Part shown: positions 7,378-14,322 of the stretch, one piece after another
How positions within the stretch are numbered: the stretch's first letter is position 1
Layout of the letters: each line of letters starts with the position of its first letter
DNA from: Firmicutes bacterium UBA7523
GTDB taxonomy: Bacteria > Bacillota > Dethiobacteria > Dethiobacterales > Dethiobacteraceae
Assembly (NCBI GenBank): GCA_002479415.1
Contig: DLMZ01000055.1
Span: 1 to 22,238 of the forward strand
Length of the DNA stretch: 22,238 nt
Reading direction: 5' to 3'
Made by a program: the position numbers and the translations under genes
The notes under the pieces: model-generated
Told to the model about the DNA's origin: nothing
The model's input: only the letters and a program-made list of their open reading frames with translations
The model's database searches: none

Positions 7378-9156
7378 ATGGCCAAATCCATGTTAAAGCG
7401 TTTGCGCGTTTTTAGTGCTTTGGTGGTGCTAGTGGCCATAGTTCTTACGTCACGTTTGGCCTGGCTGCAGATTTATCAATACGACCATTATTTTGCACGG
7501 GCGGAAACCAACCGTATGCGGGAGCTTCCAATTGGAGCACCCCGTGGAGAGATTTATGACCGCAACGGTGAATTGCTGGTGGGCAATCGTCCCGGGTTTG
7601 TGGTTTCTGTCTTGGATTTAAACAAGCGGGATCAACCAGATGTCGTTGCGTATCTTAGTGAGCTGCTTGAAATGGAAGAGGCAGATATTAGTGCAAAAAT
7701 ATGGGACCAGAGATACCGTAGTTTTGCACCAATAAGGATATCTACAAAGCCTGTCTCTGCTGAAGTGGTTGCGCAAATTGAGGAGCGGCGGATTGATTTG
7801 CCCGGTGTGATAATAGAAACTCAACCTATGCGTTACTACACCGAGGACAGCTTGGCGGCACATGCTCTGGGTTATGTGGGTGCCATTGGCCGTGAAGAAT
7901 TGCTGAAGATGCAGGAGCAGGGACGGTTTTATCGGGGAACAGATTCCATCGGCAAGTTTGGTGTTGAAAAAACGTGGGAGGAATATTTGCGAGGGCAGGA
8001 TGGTATACTGCGTGTTGAAACTAACCGCTTTGGGCGTCGCATTCAGGTACTTGACAAAAAAGACCCGATTCCCGGCAATAATTTGACGTTAACATTGGAT
8101 GCTCGCTTGCAGAAAATTGCTGAGCAGTCGTTGACTGAGGTGATTGATAATCTGCGCGGGGAAGGAAACGACCAAGCAGGAAAAGGCGCGGTGGTTGCTC
8201 TTAACCCTAACACCGGTGAAATACTGGCTATGGTCAGCTTTCCATCATATAGTCCCAGCACATTTAATGAGAACTTTATTAAATTGCGGGATGACAGAGA
8301 TAATCCGTTATTAAACAGGGCTGTGAGCGGTGCATACCCGGTTGGATCCACATTCAAGATGGTAGGTGCGGCTGCGGCGCTTGAAGAGGGAATTATTTCA
8401 ATTAGAAGTATTATTTCCTGTACCGGTAGAAAAGTGTTTTTCCCCAATGACCCGGCGCGGGGATGTTTTAATAATGCTGTTCACGGATCCCTTGATGTTG
8501 TGCAGGCTTTAGCTAAATCGTGTAATATTTTTTTCTTTGAGCTGGGGAAAAGGACAGGGATTGACCGTTTAATTGCTTATGCTGAGGATTTTGGCTTTAG
8601 CCGTACTACCGGGCTGCAAGACTTGGAAGGGGAAAGAGCGGGGAGCTTGCTGCGCAGGGAGGAAGGAAAGTTTTGGCCTGTGGGTAATGTGCTGACGGCG
8701 GCAATCGGGCAAGGGCACACTATTACACCTCTGCAGCTGGCAAACTTCAGTGCTATGCTGGCTAACGGGGGAACTCATTACCGTCCGTTTTTGGTCAAGG
8801 GAGTGAGCGACAAAAGCGGGGAGACTATTTTGACTGTGGAGCCGGAAATAATAAATCAGCTGGAATATAAAGATGATACGTGGGAAGCGATTCATCAAGG
8901 AATGGAAGCAGTAGCTCTTCCTGGGGGAACAGCAGCCAGCATGAGAAACCTGCCTGTTAAGGTGGCAGGGAAAACCGGTTCCGCTCAGGTAAGCTTGAGC
9001 GGGTCACATAAGGCACACAGCCTTTTCGTTGGATATGCTCCTGCAGATGCTCCTGAAATTGCATTAGCTGTTATCGTAGAGCACGGAGGGCTTGGCGGTC
9101 AAGCTGCCGTTCCTGTTGCGCGGCAAATTTTTGCCGAGTATTATGCTGCGGAATAA
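7378..9156 (+). CDS. mrdA: Penicillin-binding protein 2 (elongasome transpeptidase)
   Basis: A class B PBP of 592 residues that crosslinks peptidoglycan during elongation, working with RodA. A single membrane anchor lies near residues 8-27. The dimerisation/pedestal domain begins with the APRGEIYDRNGELL motif. The transpeptidase domain has all three active-site motifs: Ser324-Thr-Phe-Lys327, Ser381-Cys-Asn383 and Lys532-Thr-Gly534. The mreD-mrdA order is the classical rod-shape arrangement, which points to PBP2 rather than the division PBP3. The ATG at 7378 has GGGAGGTG immediately ahead; an upstream ATG at 7360 would place that ribosome-binding site inside the gene. A strong terminator follows, so this ends the mre operon. 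Confidence 0.95.
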   Translation: MAKSMLKRLRVFSALVVLVAIVLTSRLAWLQIYQYDHYFARAETNRMRELPIGAPRGEIYDRNGELLVGNRPGFVVSVLDLNKRDQPDVVAYLSELLEMEEADISAKIWDQRYRSFAPIRISTKPVSAEVVAQIEERRIDLPGVIIETQPMRYYTEDSLAAHALGYVGAIGREELLKMQEQGRFYRGTDSIGKFGVEKTWEEYLRGQDGILRVETNRFGRRIQVLDKKDPIPGNNLTLTLDARLQKIAEQSLTEVIDNLRGEGNDQAGKGAVVALNPNTGEILAMVSFPSYSPSTFNENFIKLRDDRDNPLLNRAVSGAYPVGSTFKMVGAAAALEEGIISIRSIISCTGRKVFFPNDPARGCFNNAVHGSLDVVQALAKSCNIFFFELGKRTGIDRLIAYAEDFGFSRTTGLQDLEGERAGSLLRREEGKFWPVGNVLTAAIGQGHTITPLQLANFSAMLANGGTHYRPFLVKGVSDKSGETILTVEPEIINQLEYKDDTWEAIHQGMEAVALPGGTAASMRNLPVKVAGKTGSAQVSLSGSHKAHSLFVGYAPADAPEIALAVIVEHGGLGGQAAVPVARQIFAEYYAAE

Positions 9157-9168
9157 ACCAGGGGAAAA

Positions 9169-9205
9169 GGGCGCCCTTACTAACGGGCGCCTATATCTTT
9201 TTTTT
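9169..9205 (+). terminator. Intrinsic terminator of the mre-mrdA operon
   Basis: GGGCGCCC (9169-9176) pairs with GGGCGCCT (9185-9192) across an 8-nt loop, giving 7 Watson-Crick pairs and one G-U. It is followed by ATATC and eight Ts (9198-9205). It starts 12 nt after the mrdA stop. Confidence 0.9.
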
Positions 9206-9305
9206 GAGCCTTCAGCATCTTGCCATAACTTTTAAATGGTGGCAGGATTTTGGCGATGGTTGCCGAAAAAAGAAAATGTAATGTATTTTGTCAACGGAGG
9301 CGTTT

Positions 9306-9971
9306 ATGAGTAGACCGGCAGTGGAGTTTAAGGGCACTAAAGAAGGCGTAACCATTTTTTGTCTTGACGGTGCAAATTTTGAGGATATTATTTCTAATCT
9401 AAAAACGCGCCTTCAACAGAGGGCAGCTTTTTTTGCCGAGGCAGAAGTCCGTGTGGATGTGGGTTCCCGGCAGCTTACGTCAAAAGAAAAAGAACTGCTG
9501 GCAGACGTCATTAGCAATTACAGCAAGATGAAGCTTGCAGCAATTCAAACATTGTCTGATCGGCAGTCAGCTATTACAGCTGACAGGGGTTCTGCCAGTG
9601 CTGCTGACGCAATGAGGGAAGGATACAGAGAAGGACGCTCTTTAGTAATTAAAAGAACTCTTCGCTCGGGTCAAAGTATTCATTTCCCAGGGCATGTAAT
9701 TGTACTTGGCGATGTAAACCCCGCAGCGGAAATTGTGGCTGAGGGTGATATCTTTGTTTTTGGGACGATGCGGGGGAATGCTCATGCAGGAGTAAGCGGA
9801 GATCGCAGCGCTTCTGTGGCTGCTCTGAAATTAGCTCCGACACAGTTACGTATTGCTGATGTGATTTCCAGGTCACCGGATGAGGATACGCTTCCGGACC
9901 ATCCTGAATACGCTTTTATTAGTGAAAACAGAATAATGATTGCATCAGTTACCACAAAATTTGGTATGTAG
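9306..9971 (+). CDS. minC: Septum site-determining protein MinC
   Basis: MinC inhibits FtsZ polymerisation at cell poles once recruited to the membrane by MinD. The 221-residue product has the N-terminal FtsZ-inhibiting domain (VEFKGTKEGVTIFCL onward, about residues 5-95), a linker, and the C-terminal right-handed beta-helix domain that binds MinD. The latter is recognised by TLRSGQSIHFPGHVIVLGDVNPAAEI, with the Gly-rich turns GDIFVFGTMRGNAHAG. The ATG at 9306 follows CGGAGG at 9295-9300; a longer open frame from 9288 would cover that site. It leads minC-minD-minE with gaps of 20 and 15 nt. No clear sigma-A promoter is visible in the 100 nt after the mrdA terminator, though one must lie there. 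Confidence 0.94.
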   Translation: MSRPAVEFKGTKEGVTIFCLDGANFEDIISNLKTRLQQRAAFFAEAEVRVDVGSRQLTSKEKELLADVISNYSKMKLAAIQTLSDRQSAITADRGSASAADAMREGYREGRSLVIKRTLRSGQSIHFPGHVIVLGDVNPAAEIVAEGDIFVFGTMRGNAHAGVSGDRSASVAALKLAPTQLRIADVISRSPDEDTLPDHPEYAFISENRIMIASVTTKFGM

Positions 9972-9991
9972 AGAAAAAGGGGTTGAGATGA

Positions 9992-10792
9992 ATGGGGGAA
10001 GTAATTGTTGTTACCTCGGGTAAAGGCGGTGTCGGGAAGACAACTACGGCAGCTAACCTAGGGGTAGGCTTGGCCCTGCTCGGTAAAAAAGTGGCTTTGA
10101 TTGATGCTGATATAGGGTTAAGAAACTTGGATGTGGTAATGGGTCTTGAAAACAGGATTGTTTATGACCTTGTGGATGTGGTGGAGGGTCGTTGTCGTTC
10201 AAAGCAGGCTCTAATCAGGGATAAGCGATACGATAATCTTTTTCTGTTGCCTGCAGCGCAGACAAGAGATAAAAGTGCTGTTACCCCCGAGCAAATGAAG
10301 GCGTTATGTACAGAGCTTAGTGAAGAATTTGACTTTATACTGGTTGATTGTCCGGCAGGAATTGAACAAGGCTTTCGTAATGCTATCGCCGGTGCTACCA
10401 GGGCATTAATCGTTACGACCCCGGAGGTTTCAGCTGTACGTGACGCTGATAGGATTATCGGATTACTTGAAGCGGCGGAGCTAAACTCTCCACAGCTTAT
10501 CATCAATAGGCTGCGTCCGGACATGGTAAAGCGTGGAGATATGATGGATATCGATGATATATTAGAAATCCTTGCTATCGGACTAATTGGGGTAATTCCC
10601 GATGACGAGCGGATAATTATTTCCACAAACCGTGGAGAACCGGTAATAGCTTTGGATAAAGATTCGGCTTCGGGACAAGCATACCGAAATATTGTTCGCC
10701 GCGTAATGGGAGAGTCCGTCCCATTTATTGATTTTGATGAGAACAAATCTGTATTTAATAGGCTGAAAAAAATGATGGGCCTTGGCGGCTAG
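9992..10792 (+). CDS. minD: Septum site-determining ATPase MinD
   Basis: MinD is a membrane-cycling deviant Walker ATPase that carries MinC and is stimulated by MinE. The 266-residue product has the deviant Walker A GKGGVGKTT with signature Lys11 and Lys16, Asp38-40 region (DADIGLRNLDV), and the DCPAGIEQGFRNA Walker B/switch II segment. The C-terminal amphipathic helix (VFNRLKKMMGLGG) is the membrane-targeting sequence that inserts when MinD binds ATP. The start ATG follows AAAAAGGGGTTG. Part of the minCDE operon. Confidence 0.97.
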   Translation: MGEVIVVTSGKGGVGKTTTAANLGVGLALLGKKVALIDADIGLRNLDVVMGLENRIVYDLVDVVEGRCRSKQALIRDKRYDNLFLLPAAQTRDKSAVTPEQMKALCTELSEEFDFILVDCPAGIEQGFRNAIAGATRALIVTTPEVSAVRDADRIIGLLEAAELNSPQLIINRLRPDMVKRGDMMDIDDILEILAIGLIGVIPDDERIIISTNRGEPVIALDKDSASGQAYRNIVRRVMGESVPFIDFDENKSVFNRLKKMMGLGG

Positions 10793-10807
10793 GAAGGGAG
10801 TGTCGAC

Positions 10808-11071
10808 TTGAGCCTACGCACATTTCTCAATTCCATAACTGGAAAACAGGATAGCAAGGATGTTGCAAAAGAAAGGCTGCGCCTCGTTCTTGTTCACGAC
10901 CGCGCCAGTGTTTCGCCAGAGTTTCTGGAAAAGATAAAAGAAGACTTGATTAAGGTTATTTCTAAGTATATGGAAATTGATGAGGAGAACACTAAGGTTA
11001 TTATGCATCGTATGGATGAATCGGCAGTGCTTGAGGCAAACTTGGCTATTAAAGAGATTCGTCGTGTCTAG
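10808..11071 (+). CDS. minE: Cell division topological specificity factor MinE
   Basis: MinE stimulates MinD ATPase and drives MinCD off midcell, creating pole-to-pole oscillation. The 87-residue product has the typical layout: an N-terminal membrane-binding segment (SLRTFLNSI), the MinD-contact helix/strand (ERLRLVLVHDRA, about residues 22-33), and the C-terminal dimerisation domain. It starts with TTG after GGAAGGGAG. Bacillus lacks MinE and uses DivIVA/MinJ, whereas many clostridia keep it, so this gene points to Clostridia. It is the last of the min genes; rodA follows behind its own promoter. Confidence 0.94.
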   Translation: MSLRTFLNSITGKQDSKDVAKERLRLVLVHDRASVSPEFLEKIKEDLIKVISKYMEIDEENTKVIMHRMDESAVLEANLAIKEIRRV

Positions 11072-11087
11072 AGCCTTTTCTTTCCGC

Positions 11088-11116
11088 TTTACCTATATAC
11101 AATCATGTCTTATAAT
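11088..11116 (+). promoter_or_regulatory. Sigma-A promoter before rodA
   Basis: TTTACC (11088-11093), a 17-nt spacer, and a perfect TATAAT (11111-11116). The predicted start near 11123 lies downstream of the earliest GTG of the open frame (11121). This supports use of the GTG at 11184, which has the ribosome-binding site. No terminator lies between minE and this promoter, so read-through from the min genes is also possible. Confidence 0.75.
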
Positions 11117-11183
11117 ATAAGTGCCGGGTTTTCTCGCGCGCTTATTTTTATTTTTGCTATTTTTGCTTGGGGGGTGGAGCACA

Positions 11184-12290
11184 GTGTTTGATCGACGACT
11201 GTTTAGAAATCTTGACTATCTGCTTCTCATAGCTGTTCTAGCTATTATGGCTGTTAGTTTAGTAATTATCACCAGCGCTACATTGGCAAACCCCTTTGGC
11301 GACCCAATGTTTTATGTAAAAAGACAAGCAATTCGTTTTTTAATAGGATTTATTGTGCTTATTGTTGTAATTAGCATAGATTATACACAGTTTTACCGCT
11401 TTTCCCACTATCTTTATGGTTTGAACTTGGTATTATTGGTAGCAGTTCTTTTTGTTGGCAAACAAACCGGCGGAGCTCAGCGTTGGATTGACTTGAGGGT
11501 TTTTGAACTGCAACCGTCTGAATTTGCCAAAATAATTATAATAATATCGTTGGCGCGTCATCTGGCTTCACGGGAAGGGAATTTTGACAGTCTATTCAGT
11601 GTTGTTCCTTCGTTTATCTATGTTTTTGTGCCTATAGGACTTATTTTTTTGCAGCCGGATTTGGGTACCTCTCTTGTTTTTATTGTTATCTTATTTGGCA
11701 TGCTCTTTCTGGCGGGGGTGAGAATGCGGCACCTATTAACTTATGCAATAGGTGGAGCCGCCATTGGCTTACCGCTACTTTGGTTTAAGCTGAAGACTTA
11801 TCAAAAGATGAGGCTGATGGTTTTCCTTAATCCGGATACAGACCCCCTGGGGCATGGCTATCAGCTTATGCAGTCTATGATTGCCATTGGCTCCGGAGGA
11901 TTGAGGGGCAAAGGAATCTTTGAGGGGACACAGAATCAGCTAGAGTTTTTGCTTGAACAGCACACCGACTTTATTTTTTCCGTATTGGCCGAAGAAGCGG
12001 GTTTCATTGGAGGAGTAGTCTTGATACTGCTGTTTATGCTTCTTATTTTTCGTGTTATCCGCACAGCTTACATTGCTAAGGATACTTTTGGAGCTTTGAT
12101 TTGCATAGGAGTAGCTACCATGCTTACTTTTCAAATATTGGTAAATATAGGTATGACCATAGGCATAATGCCTGTAACAGGTCTGCCGTTACCCCTTATG
12201 TCGTACGGCGGCAGCTCTCTCTTGATGAACATGATTGCCATCGGCCTTGTGCTGAATATTGGCATGAGACGCCATAATATAATGTTCTAG
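11184..12290 (+). CDS. rodA: Peptidoglycan polymerase RodA (SEDS family)
   Basis: RodA is the SEDS glycosyltransferase that polymerises lipid II during elongation together with PBP2. The 368-residue product is polytopic, with about ten membrane segments. Family motifs are LQPSEFAKI (about residue 108), the LQPDLGTSL loop with the conserved Asp, the HTDFIFSVLAEEAGFIG segment, and the C-terminal PLPLMSYGGSSLL motif. The start is GTG 11184 behind GGGGGTGGAG. A longer frame from 11121 would put the start at or before the predicted transcription start. RodA is preferred over FtsW because of the mreBCD-PBP2 context, although the min genes also lie nearby. The gene ends at a strong terminator. Confidence 0.9.
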   Translation: MFDRRLFRNLDYLLLIAVLAIMAVSLVIITSATLANPFGDPMFYVKRQAIRFLIGFIVLIVVISIDYTQFYRFSHYLYGLNLVLLVAVLFVGKQTGGAQRWIDLRVFELQPSEFAKIIIIISLARHLASREGNFDSLFSVVPSFIYVFVPIGLIFLQPDLGTSLVFIVILFGMLFLAGVRMRHLLTYAIGGAAIGLPLLWFKLKTYQKMRLMVFLNPDTDPLGHGYQLMQSMIAIGSGGLRGKGIFEGTQNQLEFLLEQHTDFIFSVLAEEAGFIGGVVLILLFMLLIFRVIRTAYIAKDTFGALICIGVATMLTFQILVNIGMTIGIMPVTGLPLPLMSYGGSSLLMNMIAIGLVLNIGMRRHNIMF

Positions 12291-12325
12291 CTTACCGATA
12301 AAAAGCTTGGAGAAAATTTTACTTT

Positions 12326-12356
12326 AAGAACGGCTTAGAGGTTAGCCGTTCTTTTT
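12326..12356 (+). terminator. Intrinsic terminator after rodA
   Basis: A perfect 10-bp stem, AAGAACGGCT (12326-12335) with AGCCGTTCTT (12344-12353), an 8-nt loop, and a T-rich tail that runs on as TTTATTTTG. It closes the min-rodA unit 36 nt after the rodA stop. Confidence 0.92.
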
Positions 12357-12382
12357 ATTTTGTTCGTTATCGTTATTTTTTA

Positions 12383-12411
12383 GCATATATTTCTTGTAGT
12401 GAAAATATAAT
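12383..12411 (+). promoter_or_regulatory. Candidate sigma-E (mother-cell) promoter of spoIVFA-spoIVFB
   Basis: GCATATA (12383-12389) matches 6 of 7 positions of the Bacillus sigma-E -35 consensus (kMATATT). After a 14-nt spacer, AATATAAT (12404-12411) matches 6 of 8 of the -10 consensus (CATACAhT). The same -10 is also a perfect sigma-A TATAAT but has no acceptable -35 at 16-18 nt. In Bacillus the spoIVF operon is transcribed by sigma-E, which agrees. The consensus is recalled from memory. Confidence 0.55.
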
Positions 12412-12445
12412 CTCACAAGGACAAACTATCCGGGGGGTGTCTCTT

Positions 12446-13231
12446 GTGAAGAAAAAAATGAAATGGCAGTTGCCTAAAACTACTCTTCGGGAGCGGCTTC
12501 AGCAAAGAGCTGTAAGAAAAGAAGATTTCCTGTGGAGTGAGCCGAACCCGGATGGAAAAAGAGTAAGTTTAGAAAGCTTATCGTCCCAAATAGTCCGGCC
12601 AATGAACCAGCACTTTTTTGAAAAATCAATTGCTGCTATTCTTGTAGTTATTTGCTTGGGTTTATTTAGTTTGTTGAACTTCCCGTTGGCAAACCGTCTT
12701 GTCGATGCTGCGTATTATTTGACTATTTATCAAGCAAGCCCTGCTGAATTGCTGGAAACAGCTCGTCCGGTAATGCAGAGTGTTCGAGACTTTAGCTGGC
12801 GCAGTACATCAGAAATTGCTGAACGAAGCTTAAGCGATTCGGTGCAGGATACTATGGCGGTACCTGTTAACGGAGTTCTTGTCAGTCCCTATGGCACAAG
12901 AATCAATCCATACGAAAACCGAACAGAGATGCACTATGGTATTGATGTGGCCGCAGATGACGGTTCTCCGGTATACGCTGCTCTTTCCGGCAAAGTATCC
13001 TTAGTTCAGGAACATCCGGTTTTCGGCAAAACAGTCTATGTGGAGCATGACAATAACATGGTAACAATTTATGGGCGTATTTTATCTCAAGTAGCTCCGG
13101 GTGAGAAAATTATTCGTGGCCAGGTGCTTGGGACAGTTGCTTCTGCTTCAGGGGGAGATAGTCATTTGCATTTTGAGGTATGGAAGGAAGGCCAGCCTGT
13201 GGATCCGCTCGAGTTTTTAGATGAACCCTAA
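12446..13231 (+). CDS. spoIVFA: Stage IV sporulation protein FA-like M23 (LytM) membrane protein
   Basis: A 261-residue bitopic protein: a basic cytosolic N-terminus (about residues 1-60), one membrane segment (about 61-80), a linker, and a C-terminal M23/LytM domain. In Bacillus, SpoIVFA anchors and restrains the protease SpoIVFB in the outer forespore membrane until SpoIVB/CtpB cleave it. The M23 zinc ligands are present: His163-x3-Asp167 and the HxH of His240/His242. The middle catalytic His (normally Tyr-x-His) reads Tyr209-Gly-Arg211, so hydrolase activity is doubtful and a structural role is likely. The identity rests on topology and on lying directly before spoIVFB in the Bacillus gene order; an M23-only annotation is also defensible. 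The start is GTG 12446, placed by the G-rich ribosome-binding site at 12432-12439. Confidence 0.8.
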   Translation: MKKKMKWQLPKTTLRERLQQRAVRKEDFLWSEPNPDGKRVSLESLSSQIVRPMNQHFFEKSIAAILVVICLGLFSLLNFPLANRLVDAAYYLTIYQASPAELLETARPVMQSVRDFSWRSTSEIAERSLSDSVQDTMAVPVNGVLVSPYGTRINPYENRTEMHYGIDVAADDGSPVYAALSGKVSLVQEHPVFGKTVYVEHDNNMVTIYGRILSQVAPGEKIIRGQVLGTVASASGGDSHLHFEVWKEGQPVDPLEFLDEP

Positions 13232-13248
13232 TGCTAAGGAGGTGGAGC

Positions 13249-14133
13249 TTGAAGGTTTTCAGCTTTGAAGGGATTTCTGTCAAGTTTCACTGGGTCTTTA
13301 TACTGCTTTTGTTTATGTTGTCCTTATACGGTTATTTAGCAGAGACATTAATACTATTCGGGCTTGTTTTTGCACATGAAATATCTCATGTGCTGGCCGC
13401 CCGTGCTCATGGCCTCGAAGTAGGGGATGTTGAGCTGTTTCCTTTTGGTGGAGTAGCCAGAATAGAGGACGTCTTGGAGTTAGACCCGCAGGTTGAAAGT
13501 AATGTTGCTTTAGCGGGGCCATTATTTAACTTTGCTCTGGCTGCTTTGGCTGTTATTGCTTATGCAAATGTGCCTTTTTTGCAGCAGCATGAAGCATTTC
13601 TCTTTTTTATCCGTTGTAACCTGGTGCTGGGCTTGTTTAATCTGCTGCCAGCTTTGCCGCTGGACGGCGGCAGAATTTTACGGGCACGTCTGGCCGGGAC
13701 ACTGGGATTTCAGCAGGCAACGGAGTTGGCTATTCGCATAAGCCATTTAATGGCCTTTATTCTCCTTGCTTTAGCAGTATTTCTTTTTTTTCATGAGCAT
13801 TATCATATTACATTATTCGCCGCATCATTTTTCCTTTTTTATGCTGCATCCAAGGAGCGGACTGTGGCCATGTATTCTTTCATCCGCAGCCTTGGACGGA
13901 AGAAAAAGATATTCTTTGAACAGGGCGTTATCCCGCTTGCAACTCTCATGGCACTGGAGGATACTCCGTTGAAGGAAGTGCTGCGCAGATTTGCCATGAA
14001 GAAATATCATAGAATAATTGTTGTCTCCCGTGATGGCAGGGTTTTGGGAGAAACGCTGGAAAATGAAGTTATAGACACTATTCTATGTAACGGGATTTAT
14101 GCAACTATGCAGAGTGTACTGCAACGCAAATAA
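13249..14133 (+). CDS. spoIVFB: Site-2 protease SpoIVFB (M50 intramembrane metalloprotease)
   Basis: SpoIVFB cleaves pro-sigma-K within the outer forespore membrane and releases active sigma-K in the mother cell. The 294-residue protein has about six membrane segments. The zinc motif His43-Glu44-x2-His47 lies in the second, and NLLPALPLDGG with Asp139 lies in the fourth; these positions agree with Bacillus His43, Glu44, His47 and Asp137. The C-terminal 100 residues form a CBS-type domain (about 215-290), which binds ATP in the Bacillus protein. The frame opens at 13231, but AAGGAGGTGG (13236-13245) sits inside that stretch, so TTG 13249 is the start. Its position after spoIVFA supports this identity over a generic M50 protease. 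Confidence 0.9.
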   Translation: MKVFSFEGISVKFHWVFILLLFMLSLYGYLAETLILFGLVFAHEISHVLAARAHGLEVGDVELFPFGGVARIEDVLELDPQVESNVALAGPLFNFALAALAVIAYANVPFLQQHEAFLFFIRCNLVLGLFNLLPALPLDGGRILRARLAGTLGFQQATELAIRISHLMAFILLALAVFLFFHEHYHITLFAASFFLFYAASKERTVAMYSFIRSLGRKKKIFFEQGVIPLATLMALEDTPLKEVLRRFAMKKYHRIIVVSRDGRVLGETLENEVIDTILCNGIYATMQSVLQRK

Positions 14134-14154
14134 TTGTCTTGTTTTAAGCTTTGG

Positions 14155-14210
14155 AAACATCCTCAACTCACAGGTGTATTTATTCTGCGCCGAGTGTGTT
14201 GGGGTTGTTT
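14155..14210 (+). repeat. Imperfect 17-bp inverted repeat in the spoIVFB - radical SAM gap
   Basis: Bases 14155-14171 pair with 14194-14210: 14 Watson-Crick pairs, one G-T pair and two T-T mismatches, around a 22-nt loop. It starts 21 nt after the spoIVFB stop. No T-run follows (next bases GCTTTAT), so it is not a standard intrinsic terminator. It could be an mRNA-end stabiliser, a Rho-type or processed 3' end, or an operator for the promoter about 70 nt downstream. Confidence 0.55.
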
Positions 14211-14275
14211 GCTTTATGGGCTCAGTTTATTTGAACATCGTAATCAATTATTAGTCTTTTAAAATTTCGAAATAG

Positions 14276-14284
14276 TGGTAAAAT
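14276..14284 (+). promoter_or_regulatory. Candidate extended -10 promoter of the radical SAM - rng unit
   Basis: TGG directly followed by TAAAAT (14279-14284) forms an extended -10. The matching -35 region is poor (TTTTAA at 14257-14262, 16-nt spacer). The predicted start near 14291 leaves a 20-nt lead to the ribosome-binding site AATGGAGG. It resembles the TGGTATACT elements before moaC. Confidence 0.45.
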
Positions 14285-14322
14285 AGGGTAGTCAGGTATT
14301 TTACAGAGATAATGGAGGAAAT

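Noticed and set aside
9221..9244. TGCCA...TGGCA dyad between the mrdA terminator and minC
   Set aside because: Only five paired bases with a 14-nt loop and alternative pairings; not above chance.
9260..9289. TTGCCG-N18-TATTTT as a minC promoter
   Set aside because: The predicted start would fall inside the minC ribosome-binding site, leaving no room to load the ribosome; both hexamers are weak.
10162..10746. A 194-codon minus strand open frame opposite minD
   Set aside because: A Ser/Ile-rich shadow of minD codons with no ribosome-binding site or domain.
11121..11183. Upstream extension of RodA to the GTG at 11121
   Set aside because: It starts at the predicted transcription start, has no ribosome-binding site, and would add a stretch of Leu/Phe not seen in the family.
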